NCBI GenBank assembly: GCA_937888895.1
Contig: CALASV010000423.1
Location: forward strand, 1-6,422
Origin: an uncultured Clostridia bacterium
Lineage (GTDB): Bacteria > Bacillota > Clostridia > Lachnospirales > Lachnospiraceae
DNA length: 6,422 bases
Reading direction: 5' to 3'
Made by a program: the position numbers and the translations under genes. Below, one piece after another: positions 1 through 6,208 of the stretch; the stretch's first letter is position 1; each line of letters opens with the position of its first letter. The notes below the pieces were generated by a model. That model saw only the letters and a program-made list of their open reading frames with translations, ran no database searches and had not been told where the DNA came from.

Positions 1-123
1 GGAAGGATACAGAGATTATCATACCAAGCGAAGTACGTCAGAGAGAAAGACAGATATCACACGATATAATTTATATGTGGAATCTAAAAAAAAATACAAC
101 AAATTAATGAATCTGCAAGAAAG
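1..123 (+). pseudogene. Frame-disrupted upstream part of the HydS-like sensor gene
   Basis: This stretch seems to be coding sequence continuous with the PAS/tail gene that follows, but no single frame carries it. Frame 1, the frame of the downstream gene, gives IQQINESARKMMNI from position 94, a plausible PAS-domain strand, yet has TAA stops at 67-69 and 85-87. Frame 3 is open from position 3 to a TAA at 105-107 and reads VRQRERQISHDIIYM, which looks like the helical linker before a PAS domain. The usual PAS start (a TPN-like turn and a VVD-like strand) is missing between the two. A run of nine A at 86-94 sits at the switch. A small deletion or frameshift around 78-94, or poor sequence at a contig edge, would explain this. 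The assignment rests on family memory, not an alignment. Confidence 0.4.
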
Positions 124-510
124 ATGATGAATATTCGTTATGCCAAAGATGTATTAGGAGAACCAGTTATTCGTATTTTAGAACCAAAACTTTTCTTAGA
201 AGTGTTACATTATGGAAAAGAAGTTCGTAATCGAAGAACTTATTTAGCAGAATATAAAAAATATATTGAATATACGATAATTCATGATAAAGAATCGCGT
301 TTATTGATTGCGATTATGAGTGATGTTACAATCGAAGAAAAAGAAAGAGAAAAGAAAGAACATATTACTCGTCAGACAATGGAAGTGGCAGATAAAGTAG
401 TAGAAAAGCAAATGCGAATTGTGCAAGAAATTGCCTCTTTACTTGGAGAAACAGCAGCGGAAACAAAAATTGCACTTTCTAAACTAAAGGAGTCGATTGT
501 AGATGAATGA
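124..510 (+). CDS. C-terminal PAS/helical tail of a HydS-like [FeFe]-hydrogenase sensor (5' partial)
   Basis: The 128 residues match the end of PAS-containing sensory [FeFe]-hydrogenase proteins (HydS type), thought to sense H2 or redox state and pass the signal to partner proteins in the cytoplasm. Residues ~1-70 look like the second half of a PAS domain, ending in the typical IMSDVTIEEKERE strand and linker. Residues ~70-128 are a charged helical tail containing EKQMRIVQEIASLLGETAAETK, a segment I associate with this family. The ferredoxin-like and H-cluster domains expected N-terminally lie outside the window. ATG 124 is probably not the true start: no good ribosome binding site precedes it, and PAS-like residues continue upstream in frame to about position 94. 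The gene overlaps the following phosphatase gene by 8 nt. An unrelated PAS sensor is the alternative, but the hydrogenase two genes downstream argues against it. Confidence 0.7.
   Translation: MMNIRYAKDVLGEPVIRILEPKLFLEVLHYGKEVRNRRTYLAEYKKYIEYTIIHDKESRLLIAIMSDVTIEEKEREKKEHITRQTMEVADKVVEKQMRIVQEIASLLGETAAETKIALSKLKESIVDE
486..492 (+). promoter_or_regulatory. Ribosome binding site of the SpoIIE-family phosphatase gene
   Basis: AAAGGAG lies 10 nt before ATG 503, inside the end of the upstream gene. With the 8-nt gene overlap (ATG 503 before TGA 508-510), this supports that start and suggests translational coupling. Confidence 0.7.
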
Positions 511-1675
511 TTTATGTGCAGAAATTGGATATCAAAGTATCAATCATTTTGGAGAAGAATTGTGTGGTGACCATGTAGAAATCGTAGAAGAAAATGAAAA
601 TTCTACCGTTATTGTATTAGCAGATGGTTTAGGAAGTGGTGTAAAAGCTAGTATTTTATCTACATTGACATCTAAAATTATTTCTACGATGATGGCAGCA
701 GGACTTCCGATTGAAGAATGTGTACAAACAATTGCTGATACACTTCCTGTTTGTGCAGTACATAAAGTTGCTTATTCTACTTTTACGATTTTGCATTTGA
801 AAAATTATGATACAATGGAACTAATTCAGTATGATAATCCACAAGTCATTTTTATACGACAAGATAAAAATGAAGAATATCCAAAGACGGAATTAAATAT
901 TAATGGAAAGAAAATTTATCGTTCTGTCATAAAATTACAGGAAAATGATTTATTTGTAGCAATGAGTGATGGTTGTCCTCATGCGGGAGTAGGTGGTTCT
1001 TACAATTTTAATTGGAAACGAGAAGATATTATTGATTTTTTGGAAGTATTATCTATTGGTGGTTATACAGCTAAAAATATATCAACAGCGTTATTAGAAG
1101 AATGTGATAAATTATATGGATTTGAGCCAGCGGATGATGCTACGGTTTGCGTTGTTCGAATAAGGAAACGAGAACCAATCAATTTATTGTTTGGACCACC
1201 GTTTAACCGAGATGATGAAAATCGAATGATGGCATTATTTTTTTCGAAAGAAGGAAAGCATATCGTTTGTGGTGGAACGACAGCTTCGATTGTAGCAAAA
1301 TACTTAAATAAACCATTGAAACCAAAAGCTCCAATAAAAGATTCTGATATTCCACCTATTTCTGAATTAGAAGGTGTGGATTTAGTAACAGAAGGTATTA
1401 TTACGATAAATCGAGTGGTAGAATATGCAAAAGATTATTTAGGTGATAACTTAAAATATGGGCATTGGAGTTTTAAGCGAGATGGAGCCTCTTTGATTAG
1501 TCGTTTTTTATTTGAAGAAGCAACAGATATCAATTTTTATGTTGGAAAAGCGATTAATCCAGCACATCAAAATCCAAATTTGCCAATCAATTTTAATATA
1601 AAAATGAATTTAGTAGAAGAATTATCTTCCTGTTTAAAAAAAATGGGAAAACGCATTAAAGTAAATTACTTTTAA
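503..1675 (+). CDS. SpoIIE-family PP2C-type serine phosphatase with extra C-terminal domain
   Basis: This 390-residue soluble protein carries a PP2C/SpoIIE (PPM) phosphatase domain at ~1-220. The metal-binding motifs are visible: G22-D23 early, the ADGLGSG motif at residues 40-46 with D41-G42, a second acidic motif SDG at 155-157, and the closing D211-D212 in EPADDATVCVVRI. Such enzymes remove phosphate from serine or threonine, often on STAS-type anti-anti-sigma proteins, using Mn2+ or Mg2+. Residues ~224-390 form a second domain (LLFGPPFNRDDE at 229-240, VCGGTTAS at 255-262) that I cannot assign. No membrane segment or signal peptide is evident. The gene sits between a HydS-like sensor and an [FeFe]-hydrogenase, so its likely job is signal output tied to hydrogen metabolism rather than sporulation, despite the family name. 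Its substrate cannot be read from this window. Confidence 0.85.
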   Translation: MNDLCAEIGYQSINHFGEELCGDHVEIVEENENSTVIVLADGLGSGVKASILSTLTSKIISTMMAAGLPIEECVQTIADTLPVCAVHKVAYSTFTILHLKNYDTMELIQYDNPQVIFIRQDKNEEYPKTELNINGKKIYRSVIKLQENDLFVAMSDGCPHAGVGGSYNFNWKREDIIDFLEVLSIGGYTAKNISTALLEECDKLYGFEPADDATVCVVRIRKREPINLLFGPPFNRDDENRMMALFFSKEGKHIVCGGTTASIVAKYLNKPLKPKAPIKDSDIPPISELEGVDLVTEGIITINRVVEYAKDYLGDNLKYGHWSFKRDGASLISRFLFEEATDINFYVGKAINPAHQNPNLPINFNIKMNLVEELSSCLKKMGKRIKVNYF

Positions 1676-1689
1676 TTATCATAGAAAAT

Positions 1690-1694
1690 GGAGG
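1690..1694 (+). promoter_or_regulatory. Ribosome binding site fixing the hydrogenase start
   Basis: GGAGG ends 5 nt before ATG 1700 and overlaps the alternative ATG at 1688, which has no Shine-Dalgarno sequence of its own. It therefore supports 1700, not 1688, as the start. Confidence 0.75.
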
Positions 1695-1699
1695 AATTT

Positions 1700-3118
1700 A
1701 TGAGAAAGTTTGATACAAAAGTACAGTATGTAAAATATAAAGTGTTGCGTGAAGTAGCAAAACAGGCATGGAATGATACTTTATTAGAAAATGTATTAGA
1801 TATTCCAAAGATGATTGCACCACAAAAGGAGTCTTCCACCAGTTGTTGCGTTTATAAAGAAAGAGCAATTCTTGGAGAACGTGTAAAACTTGCGATGGGT
1901 GGAGATGTAGATAATCCAAATATTATCCAAGTCATTGACATTGCTTGTGATGAGTGTCCAGCAGCTGGTTATGAAGTAACAAGTTCTTGTCGTGGTTGTT
2001 TAGCACATCATTGTGAGAATGCTTGTAAGCGTGGTGCAATTTGGTATGACCATAACCATGAAGCACATATTGATAAGAGTAAATGTGTAGAGTGTGGTAT
2101 GTGTGCCAAAGTTTGTCCATATTCTGCGATTGTAAATAGAAAACGTCCTTGTCAAAATGCTTGTAAAGTAAAGGCAATTAATATTAGTGAAGATAATGTT
2201 GCAGCAATTGATAATGAAAAGTGTATTCAATGTGGTGCATGTGTATATCAATGTCCATTCGGTGCAATTATGGATAAATCCTATATGTTAAATGTCATTG
2301 ACTTAATTAAAAAGAGTGAAGCACAAAATACAAAAGTATACGCAATGGTGGCTCCAGCAATTGCAAGTCAATTTTCTTATGCTAAAATTGGACAAATTGT
2401 GGCAGGTTTGAAAAAAATGGGATTTTATAGTGTTGTAGAAGCAGCCCTTGGTGCAGATATGGTAGCATTGACAGAATCTCAGGAATTAGTGGAAAAAGGA
2501 TTTTTGACAAGCTCTTGTTGTCCAGCGTTTGTAAAATATATTAAGACAGCATTTCCAGATTTAGTTCCATATATTTCCCATAATATGTCTCCAATGGGTG
2601 CTTTGGCAAAATATATTAAGGAACATGTAGAAAATGCAAAAGTAGTATTTATTGGACCTTGTACTTCCAAGAAAGCAGAAGCACAATTAGCAAATGTAAA
2701 ACCTTATGTAGATGCTGTTATTACATTTGAGGAATTACAGGCATTGTTTGATAGTCGTGATATTGAAATTACAGAATTAGAAGAAGAAAATTTAGATGAT
2801 GCTTCTTACTTTGGACGTATTTTTGCTCGTATTGGTGGATTATCAGAAGCTGTAGTACAAGCATTAAAAGAACAAGACTTAGAATTTGATGTAAAAGCAG
2901 TAACTTGTGATGGTATCGAAGAATGTCGTATGGCATTGCTTAAGAAGAGTAAAAATGTACTTGATGCTAATTTTATTGAAGGTATGGCTTGTATCGGTGG
3001 CTGTATCGGTGGTGCAGGTTGCTTAACTCATGGAGAAAAGAATAAAGTAGCAGTAGATAAGTATGGAAAGACAGCAGGAGATAAAACAATTGTTGAATCT
3101 GCGAAAAGTTGGGAATAA
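1700..3118 (+). CDS. Iron-only [FeFe]-hydrogenase, ferredoxin-type, group B/CpIII-like
   Basis: This 472-residue protein catalyses 2H+ + 2e- <-> H2 at an H-cluster, probably with ferredoxin, in the cytoplasm. Cysteine-rich cluster motifs come first: C83/C86, C97-x2-C100-x4-C105-x3-C109, C129-x2-C132-x2-C135-x3-C139, C151/C155 and C175-x2-C178-x2-C181-x3-C185. The H-cluster domain follows, with motif 1 TSSCCPAF (270-277), motif 2 IGPCTSKKAE (318-327) and motif 3 EGMACIGGCIGG (427-438). The cluster-ligand cysteines C274, C321, C431 and C435 and the neighbouring C273 are all present. Classical group A enzymes have TSCCPGW and MPCTAKK instead, so this looks like the group B or HydA2-like monomeric type. 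No small C-terminal domain or NADH subunit is visible here. It follows the SpoIIE-type phosphatase by 24 nt, with no obvious promoter between, and ends at a strong terminator. An ATG at 1688 would add four residues but is less likely. Confidence 0.9.
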   Translation: MRKFDTKVQYVKYKVLREVAKQAWNDTLLENVLDIPKMIAPQKESSTSCCVYKERAILGERVKLAMGGDVDNPNIIQVIDIACDECPAAGYEVTSSCRGCLAHHCENACKRGAIWYDHNHEAHIDKSKCVECGMCAKVCPYSAIVNRKRPCQNACKVKAINISEDNVAAIDNEKCIQCGACVYQCPFGAIMDKSYMLNVIDLIKKSEAQNTKVYAMVAPAIASQFSYAKIGQIVAGLKKMGFYSVVEAALGADMVALTESQELVEKGFLTSSCCPAFVKYIKTAFPDLVPYISHNMSPMGALAKYIKEHVENAKVVFIGPCTSKKAEAQLANVKPYVDAVITFEELQALFDSRDIEITELEEENLDDASYFGRIFARIGGLSEAVVQALKEQDLEFDVKAVTCDGIEECRMALLKKSKNVLDANFIEGMACIGGCIGGAGCLTHGEKNKVAVDKYGKTAGDKTIVESAKSWE

Positions 3119-3135
3119 ATTTTAGAAAAGTAACA

Positions 3136-3175
3136 AAAACTACCTTTCAAGATGAAAAGAGAGGTAGTTTTTTTT
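3136..3175 (+). terminator. Intrinsic terminator of the hydrogenase operon
   Basis: AAAACTACCT (3136-3145) pairs perfectly with AGGTAGTTTT (3162-3171). The stem can be extended by three inner pairs (one G-T wobble), leaving a ~10-nt loop, and a run of eight T (3168-3175) follows. It begins 18 nt after the hydrogenase stop codon. The 3' arm also holds the purine-rich Shine-Dalgarno-like sequence of the next gene, whose ATG directly follows the T run. Confidence 0.9.
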
Positions 3176-4609
3176 ATGGAGCAAAAAAAAGATTTTTTTA
3201 CGATATTAAATGAGTATAAACAAGCATTACGGGCAGATGAAAGCTTTGATGTAGTAACTCGTGTATTTATGGTTTCGGATAAACATGCTGTATTATTTTT
3301 TGTCGATGGTATGATAAAAGATGAAACAATGCAAAAAATGATGCAAGAGTTTGCAAAAATCAAACCAGAAGATATGCCAAAAGATGAAGTAGAGTTTGCA
3401 AAATATCAAATACCTTATGTGGAAGTAGAAGTGTTACAAGATATGACACAAGCAATCAATAGTGTACTTTCTGGTGCACCTTGTCTATTGATTGAAGGAT
3501 ATACAAATGCAATTTCAATTGATATTCGTACGTATCCAGCAAGAAGTGTACAAGAGCCAGAAAAAGATAAAGTTATGCGTGGTTCTAGAGATGGTTTTGT
3601 AGAAACACTTATATTTAATACTGCGTTAATTCGTAGAAGAATTAGAGACCCAAAGTTAACGATGGAATATTGTAGTGTAGGAACGATTTCTCATACAGAT
3701 ATTGCACTTTGTTATATGGTAGACCGAGTCGATAAAAATTATTTGACTGAAATTAGAAAGCGAATTAAGAGTATTCAAGTAGAATCATTGACAATGAATC
3801 AAGAAAGTTTAGCAGAATGTTTGTATGAAAGTTCTTGGTGGAATCCATTTCCAAAATTTAAGTTTTCGGAACGACCAGATACGGCAGCTGCTTGTGTATT
3901 AGAAGGAAGTATCGTTATTTTAGTAGATAATTCTCCTGCTGCCATGATTTTACCAACAACGATTTTTGATATTATCGAAGAAGCAGATGATTATTACTTT
4001 CCACCAATTACAGGAACTTATTTGCGAATCAGTCGAGTGCTTACAAATATTGTAGCATTTATTTTAACTCCATTGTTTTTACTTTTAATGCAACAACCAG
4101 ATAGATTGCCAGAAAACTTTGCTTTTATTGCATTGAAAGAACCAATGAATATACCGTTATTATGGCAATTTTTATTACTAGAATTTGCTATAGATGGTTT
4201 GCGATTAGCAGCATTAAATACACCAAGTATGTTGAGTTTACCATTGAGTGTAATTTCTGCTTTAGTCATTGGAGAATTTGCTGTATCTTCTGGTTGGTTT
4301 AATGCAGAACCATTACTTTATATGTCATTTGTTGTACTAGCAAATTATACCCAAGCAAGTTATGAGTTAGGTTATGCAATTAAATTTTTGCGAATCATTA
4401 CATTAGTAGCAACGGATTTACTTGGTATATGGGGCTTTGCAGGAGGAATCCTATTATTTATTTTATGTGTAAGTACAAATAAAGCAATCGGAGGAAAGAG
4501 TTATATTTATCCATTAGTTCCATTACATGTAAAAAAATTGATGAAGCGATTTTTTAGAATTAGTTTGAATCATGAGAAAAAAATGCAAGGTGGAAATAAT
4601 AGAGAGTAA
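3176..4609 (+). CDS. spoVAF: SpoVAF/GerA-family spore germination membrane protein
   Basis: This 477-residue protein resembles SpoVAF, the GerAA-like subunit of the spore inner membrane that promotes germination (B. subtilis SpoVAF is about 490 residues). The soluble N-terminal part (~1-280) contains TYPARSVQEPEKDKVMRG, SRDGFVE at 137-143 followed by NTALIRRRIRDPKL, and ERPDTAAACVLEG from 232. These match my memory of SpoVAF. A membrane part follows, with hydrophobic segments near 288-306, 326-347, 353-371, 379-391 and 405-432, including the TPSMLSLPLSVISALVIGE region. ATG 3176 is chosen over the in-frame ATG 3152, because 3152 lies in the terminator loop and lacks a ribosome binding site. 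No spoVA genes adjoin it. A spore-specific promoter is not evident; it would have to overlap the hydrogenase 3' end. Another GerA A-subunit is possible, but these lack the close SpoVAF resemblance. Confidence 0.85.
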   Translation: MEQKKDFFTILNEYKQALRADESFDVVTRVFMVSDKHAVLFFVDGMIKDETMQKMMQEFAKIKPEDMPKDEVEFAKYQIPYVEVEVLQDMTQAINSVLSGAPCLLIEGYTNAISIDIRTYPARSVQEPEKDKVMRGSRDGFVETLIFNTALIRRRIRDPKLTMEYCSVGTISHTDIALCYMVDRVDKNYLTEIRKRIKSIQVESLTMNQESLAECLYESSWWNPFPKFKFSERPDTAAACVLEGSIVILVDNSPAAMILPTTIFDIIEEADDYYFPPITGTYLRISRVLTNIVAFILTPLFLLLMQQPDRLPENFAFIALKEPMNIPLLWQFLLLEFAIDGLRLAALNTPSMLSLPLSVISALVIGEFAVSSGWFNAEPLLYMSFVVLANYTQASYELGYAIKFLRIITLVATDLLGIWGFAGGILLFILCVSTNKAIGGKSYIYPLVPLHVKKLMKRFFRISLNHEKKMQGGNNRE

Positions 4610-4638
4610 TTGTTTTTTAGATAGAATTGTGGTACAAT
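4610..4638 (+). promoter_or_regulatory. Sigma-A-type promoter for deoD-cdd with extended -10
   Basis: The -35 TTGTTT (4610-4615) and -10 TACAAT (4633-4638) are separated by exactly 17 nt. A TG at 4630-4631 gives an extended -10. Transcription would start near 4645, leaving a leader of about 60 nt before deoD. The -35 box begins directly after the spoVAF stop codon. I see no operator palindrome around it. Confidence 0.8.
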
Positions 4639-4686
4639 AGAATAGTCAAAAGGATTAGTAAAGAATATTCTGAATTTAGTTGAGTG

Positions 4687-4694
4687 AAGGAGGG
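4687..4694 (+). promoter_or_regulatory. Ribosome binding site fixing the deoD start
   Basis: AAGGAGGG lies 9 nt before ATG 4704. An in-frame TTG at 4680 would add eight residues but lies upstream of this site, so 4704 is the start. Confidence 0.85.
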
Positions 4695-4703
4695 AATTAC
4701 AAA

Positions 4704-5405
4704 ATGTCAACACCACATAATAGTGCAAATAAAGGGGACATTGCGAAAACTGTGTTAATGCCGGGTGACCCACTTCGTGCAAAGTTTATTGCAGAGAAGT
4801 ATTTAGAAAATGTGACTTGTTTTAATACCGTGAGAAATATGTTTGGTTATACAGGAACGTATCATGGAAAGCCTGTTTCTGTGATGGGTGGTGGCATGGG
4901 AATGCCTTCGATTGGAATTTATTCGTATGAATTATTCCATTTTTATGATGTAGACCAAATTATTCGTATTGGTTCTGCTGGTGGTATTTCGGATGATATT
5001 AAATTGAGAGATTTAGTCATTGGTATGGGTGCCTCCACTAATTCTAATTATGCAAGTCAGTATAATTTACCAGGTACAATCGCTCCAATTGCTGATTTTT
5101 CTTTACTTCGTAAAGCAGTAGAGATTGCAGAAGGAAAAGGAATTAATGTAGCTGTTGGTAATATTCTTTCTTCGGATGTTTTTTATAATGATGATACTAC
5201 CGTCAATGATAAATGGAAAAAGATGCAGATTCTTTGTGTAGAGATGGAAGCAGCAGCACTTTATTTAAATGCAGCAAGAGCAGGAAAGAAAGCACTTTGT
5301 ATGCTTACGATTTCTGACCATATTTATACAGGAGAAGCACTTTCGGCTGAGGATAGACAAACGTCATTCCATGAAATGATGGAAGTGGCTTTAGAATTAG
5401 CATAA
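4704..5405 (+). CDS. deoD: Purine nucleoside phosphorylase, DeoD type
   Basis: DeoD splits purine (deoxy)ribonucleosides with phosphate into base and (deoxy)ribose-1-phosphate, in cytoplasmic purine salvage; the family forms hexamers. The 233 residues are close to the 239 of the E. coli enzyme and align along the whole length. Active-site residues known from E. coli are present, shifted by one for the counted Met: H5, G21 and R25 in MPGDPLRAKF, R44, R88 and S91 in IRIGSAGG, E180-M181-E182, and the catalytic D205 in TISDH. The glycine-rich GGGMGMPS motif and an arginine in DRQTSF are also kept. The start ATG 4704 is set by a strong ribosome binding site, and N-terminal STPHN matches the family. 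Transcription comes from the promoter directly upstream; cdd follows after an 83-nt gap, probably in the same transcript. Function is near certain. Confidence 0.97.
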   Translation: MSTPHNSANKGDIAKTVLMPGDPLRAKFIAEKYLENVTCFNTVRNMFGYTGTYHGKPVSVMGGGMGMPSIGIYSYELFHFYDVDQIIRIGSAGGISDDIKLRDLVIGMGASTNSNYASQYNLPGTIAPIADFSLLRKAVEIAEGKGINVAVGNILSSDVFYNDDTTVNDKWKKMQILCVEMEAAALYLNAARAGKKALCMLTISDHIYTGEALSAEDRQTSFHEMMEVALELA

Positions 5406-5488
5406 AAAGTTGAGTTACGATAATAACTATTTCGTTATAGGTAAATAGCAGAATAGTGAAGTTGTTGTTAGGAAAGTGGTGAGTGAGA

Positions 5489-5911
5489 ATGATGGAAAAA
5501 GATTTAGGTAGAAAATTAATGCAAGTAGCAATCGAATATCGAAAGCGTTCTTATGCTCCGTATTCTCATTTTCAAGTAGGAGCAGCACTTTTGACAAAAG
5601 ATGGAGAAATTTTTGGTGGTTGTAATATTGAGAACGCAGCTTATACTCCTTCAAACTGTGCCGAGCGTACGGCTATTTTTAAAGCAGTAAGTGAAGGAAA
5701 AAAAGAATTTAGTGCAATTGCGATTGTTGGAGGAAAAGAAAATGGAGAATTACAATTTTGTTCTCCATGTGGCGTATGTAGACAAGTATTAGCAGAGTTT
5801 TGTGACTCAGAAACATTTAGTGTTTATCTTGGAACAGGAGCAGATAATTATCAAAAATATGTATTAAAAGAACTTTTTCCATTTGGATTTGGTTCTGAAG
5901 ATTTACAATAA
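5489..5911 (+). CDS. cdd: Cytidine deaminase
   Basis: Cdd hydrolyses cytidine and deoxycytidine to uridine and deoxyuridine in pyrimidine salvage, using one zinc per subunit. The 140-residue length fits the short homotetrameric class (B. subtilis about 136). The zinc and catalytic signature is complete: NCAERT holds a zinc cysteine and the catalytic glutamate (C57, E59), and SPCGVCRQ gives the other two cysteines (C94, C97). The substrate-binding segments FQVGAALLTKDG and GCNIENAAY are also present. Start choice is uncertain by a codon or two: ATG 5489 follows GGTGAG (5478-5483) at a suitable distance, ATG 5492 is equally plausible, and an in-frame GTG at 5483 overlaps the ribosome binding site. 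It follows deoD with no convincing terminator or promoter between, suggesting a nucleoside salvage operon. Confidence 0.96.
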   Translation: MMEKDLGRKLMQVAIEYRKRSYAPYSHFQVGAALLTKDGEIFGGCNIENAAYTPSNCAERTAIFKAVSEGKKEFSAIAIVGGKENGELQFCSPCGVCRQVLAEFCDSETFSVYLGTGADNYQKYVLKELFPFGFGSEDLQ

Positions 5912-5923
5912 TAGAGTGTTTTA

Positions 5924-5950
5924 TCAAGACAGTTCTATGAGCTGTCTTGA
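5924..5950. repeat. Perfect 9-bp inverted repeat between cdd and fucO
   Basis: TCAAGACAG (5924-5932) and CTGTCTTGA (5942-5950) are exact inverted copies around a 9-nt spacer, 13 nt after the cdd stop codon. There is no T run after the 3' arm, so it is not a standard intrinsic terminator on the + strand. It could be a weak or factor-aided terminator, an mRNA-stabilising hairpin, or an operator for the downstream gene. The structure is certain; its role is not. Confidence 0.6.
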
Positions 5951-5989
5951 GTAAGTACATAAATATTAATAAAAAAGGAGAATGGTCGT

Positions 5990-6187
5990 ATGGCAAACAG
6001 ATTTATTTTGAATGAAACTTCCTATCATGGAGCAGGTGCGATTAATGCAATCGCAGACGAGGCAGTAAGAAGAGGTTTTAAGAAAGCATTAGTATGTTCT
6101 GACCCAGATTTAATTAAGTTTGGTGTTACAAAGAAGGTTATTGATGTACTTGATGCAGCAAATCTTGCATATGAAATTTATTCCGGT
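5990..6187 (+). CDS. fucO: Lactaldehyde reductase (1,2-propanediol oxidoreductase), N-terminal fragment
   Basis: FucO is an iron-dependent, NAD-using group III alcohol dehydrogenase that interconverts L-lactaldehyde and (S)-1,2-propanediol in anaerobic fucose and rhamnose breakdown. The first ~65 residues follow the family closely: MANRFILNETSYHGAGA, then RRGFKKALVCSDPDL, GVTKKVIDVLDAA and YEIYS. The start is well set by AAAAAAGGAG (5971-5980) nine nt before ATG 5990. The complete enzyme has about 382 residues. Here similarity ends after YEIYS, where the family continues with a PNPT motif, so the GGGS nucleotide motif and the iron-binding Asp/His residues are absent. The break coincides with a jump from about 34% to 63% GC, and the frame stays open into CarD-like sequence. 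The truncation is more likely an assembly join than a real broken gene. The exact end is uncertain by about ten bases. Confidence 0.8.
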
Positions 6188-6208
6188 CAGGGTGAGCAGA
6201 CTACTTTG
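6182..6208. other. Abrupt composition and homology breakpoint (likely chimeric join)
   Basis: To the left the sequence is AT-rich and encodes FucO (62 of 180 bases G/C over 6001-6180). To the right it is GC-rich and encodes a CarD-like protein (114 of 182 over 6241-6422). FucO similarity ends at about 6184 and CarD similarity starts at 6209. No insertion sequence end, target duplication or inverted repeat is visible between them. Confidence 0.75.

Noticed and set aside
503..1675. Phosphatase as the sporulation protein SpoIIE itself
   Set aside because: It lacks the multi-span membrane N-terminus of true SpoIIE and sits in a hydrogenase unit.
1698..2251. Three overlapping minus-strand open frames (73, 81 and 83 codons) opposite the hydrogenase gene
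   Set aside because: They lie entirely under a well-conserved gene, have His/Leu/Thr-rich low-complexity translations, and resemble no family I know.
3028..3363. Minus-strand open frame of 111 codons across the hydrogenase-spoVAF boundary
   Set aside because: It crosses a terminator and two real genes; its Ser/Phe-rich translation is typical of antisense shadow in AT-rich DNA.
5423..5438. Small inverted repeat ATAAC/GTTAT between deoD and cdd as a terminator
   Set aside because: Only five AT-rich pairs and no following T run; too weak to call.
5410..5440. Possible separate cdd promoter (TTGAGT with a TTATAG-like -10)
   Set aside because: The spacer is about 19 nt and the -10 match is poor; co-transcription from the strong deoD promoter is simpler.
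6182..6208. Transposon or integrase-mediated insertion at the fucO breakpoint
   Set aside because: No transposase gene, terminal inverted repeat, target duplication or attachment-like repeat is visible within the available flanks.
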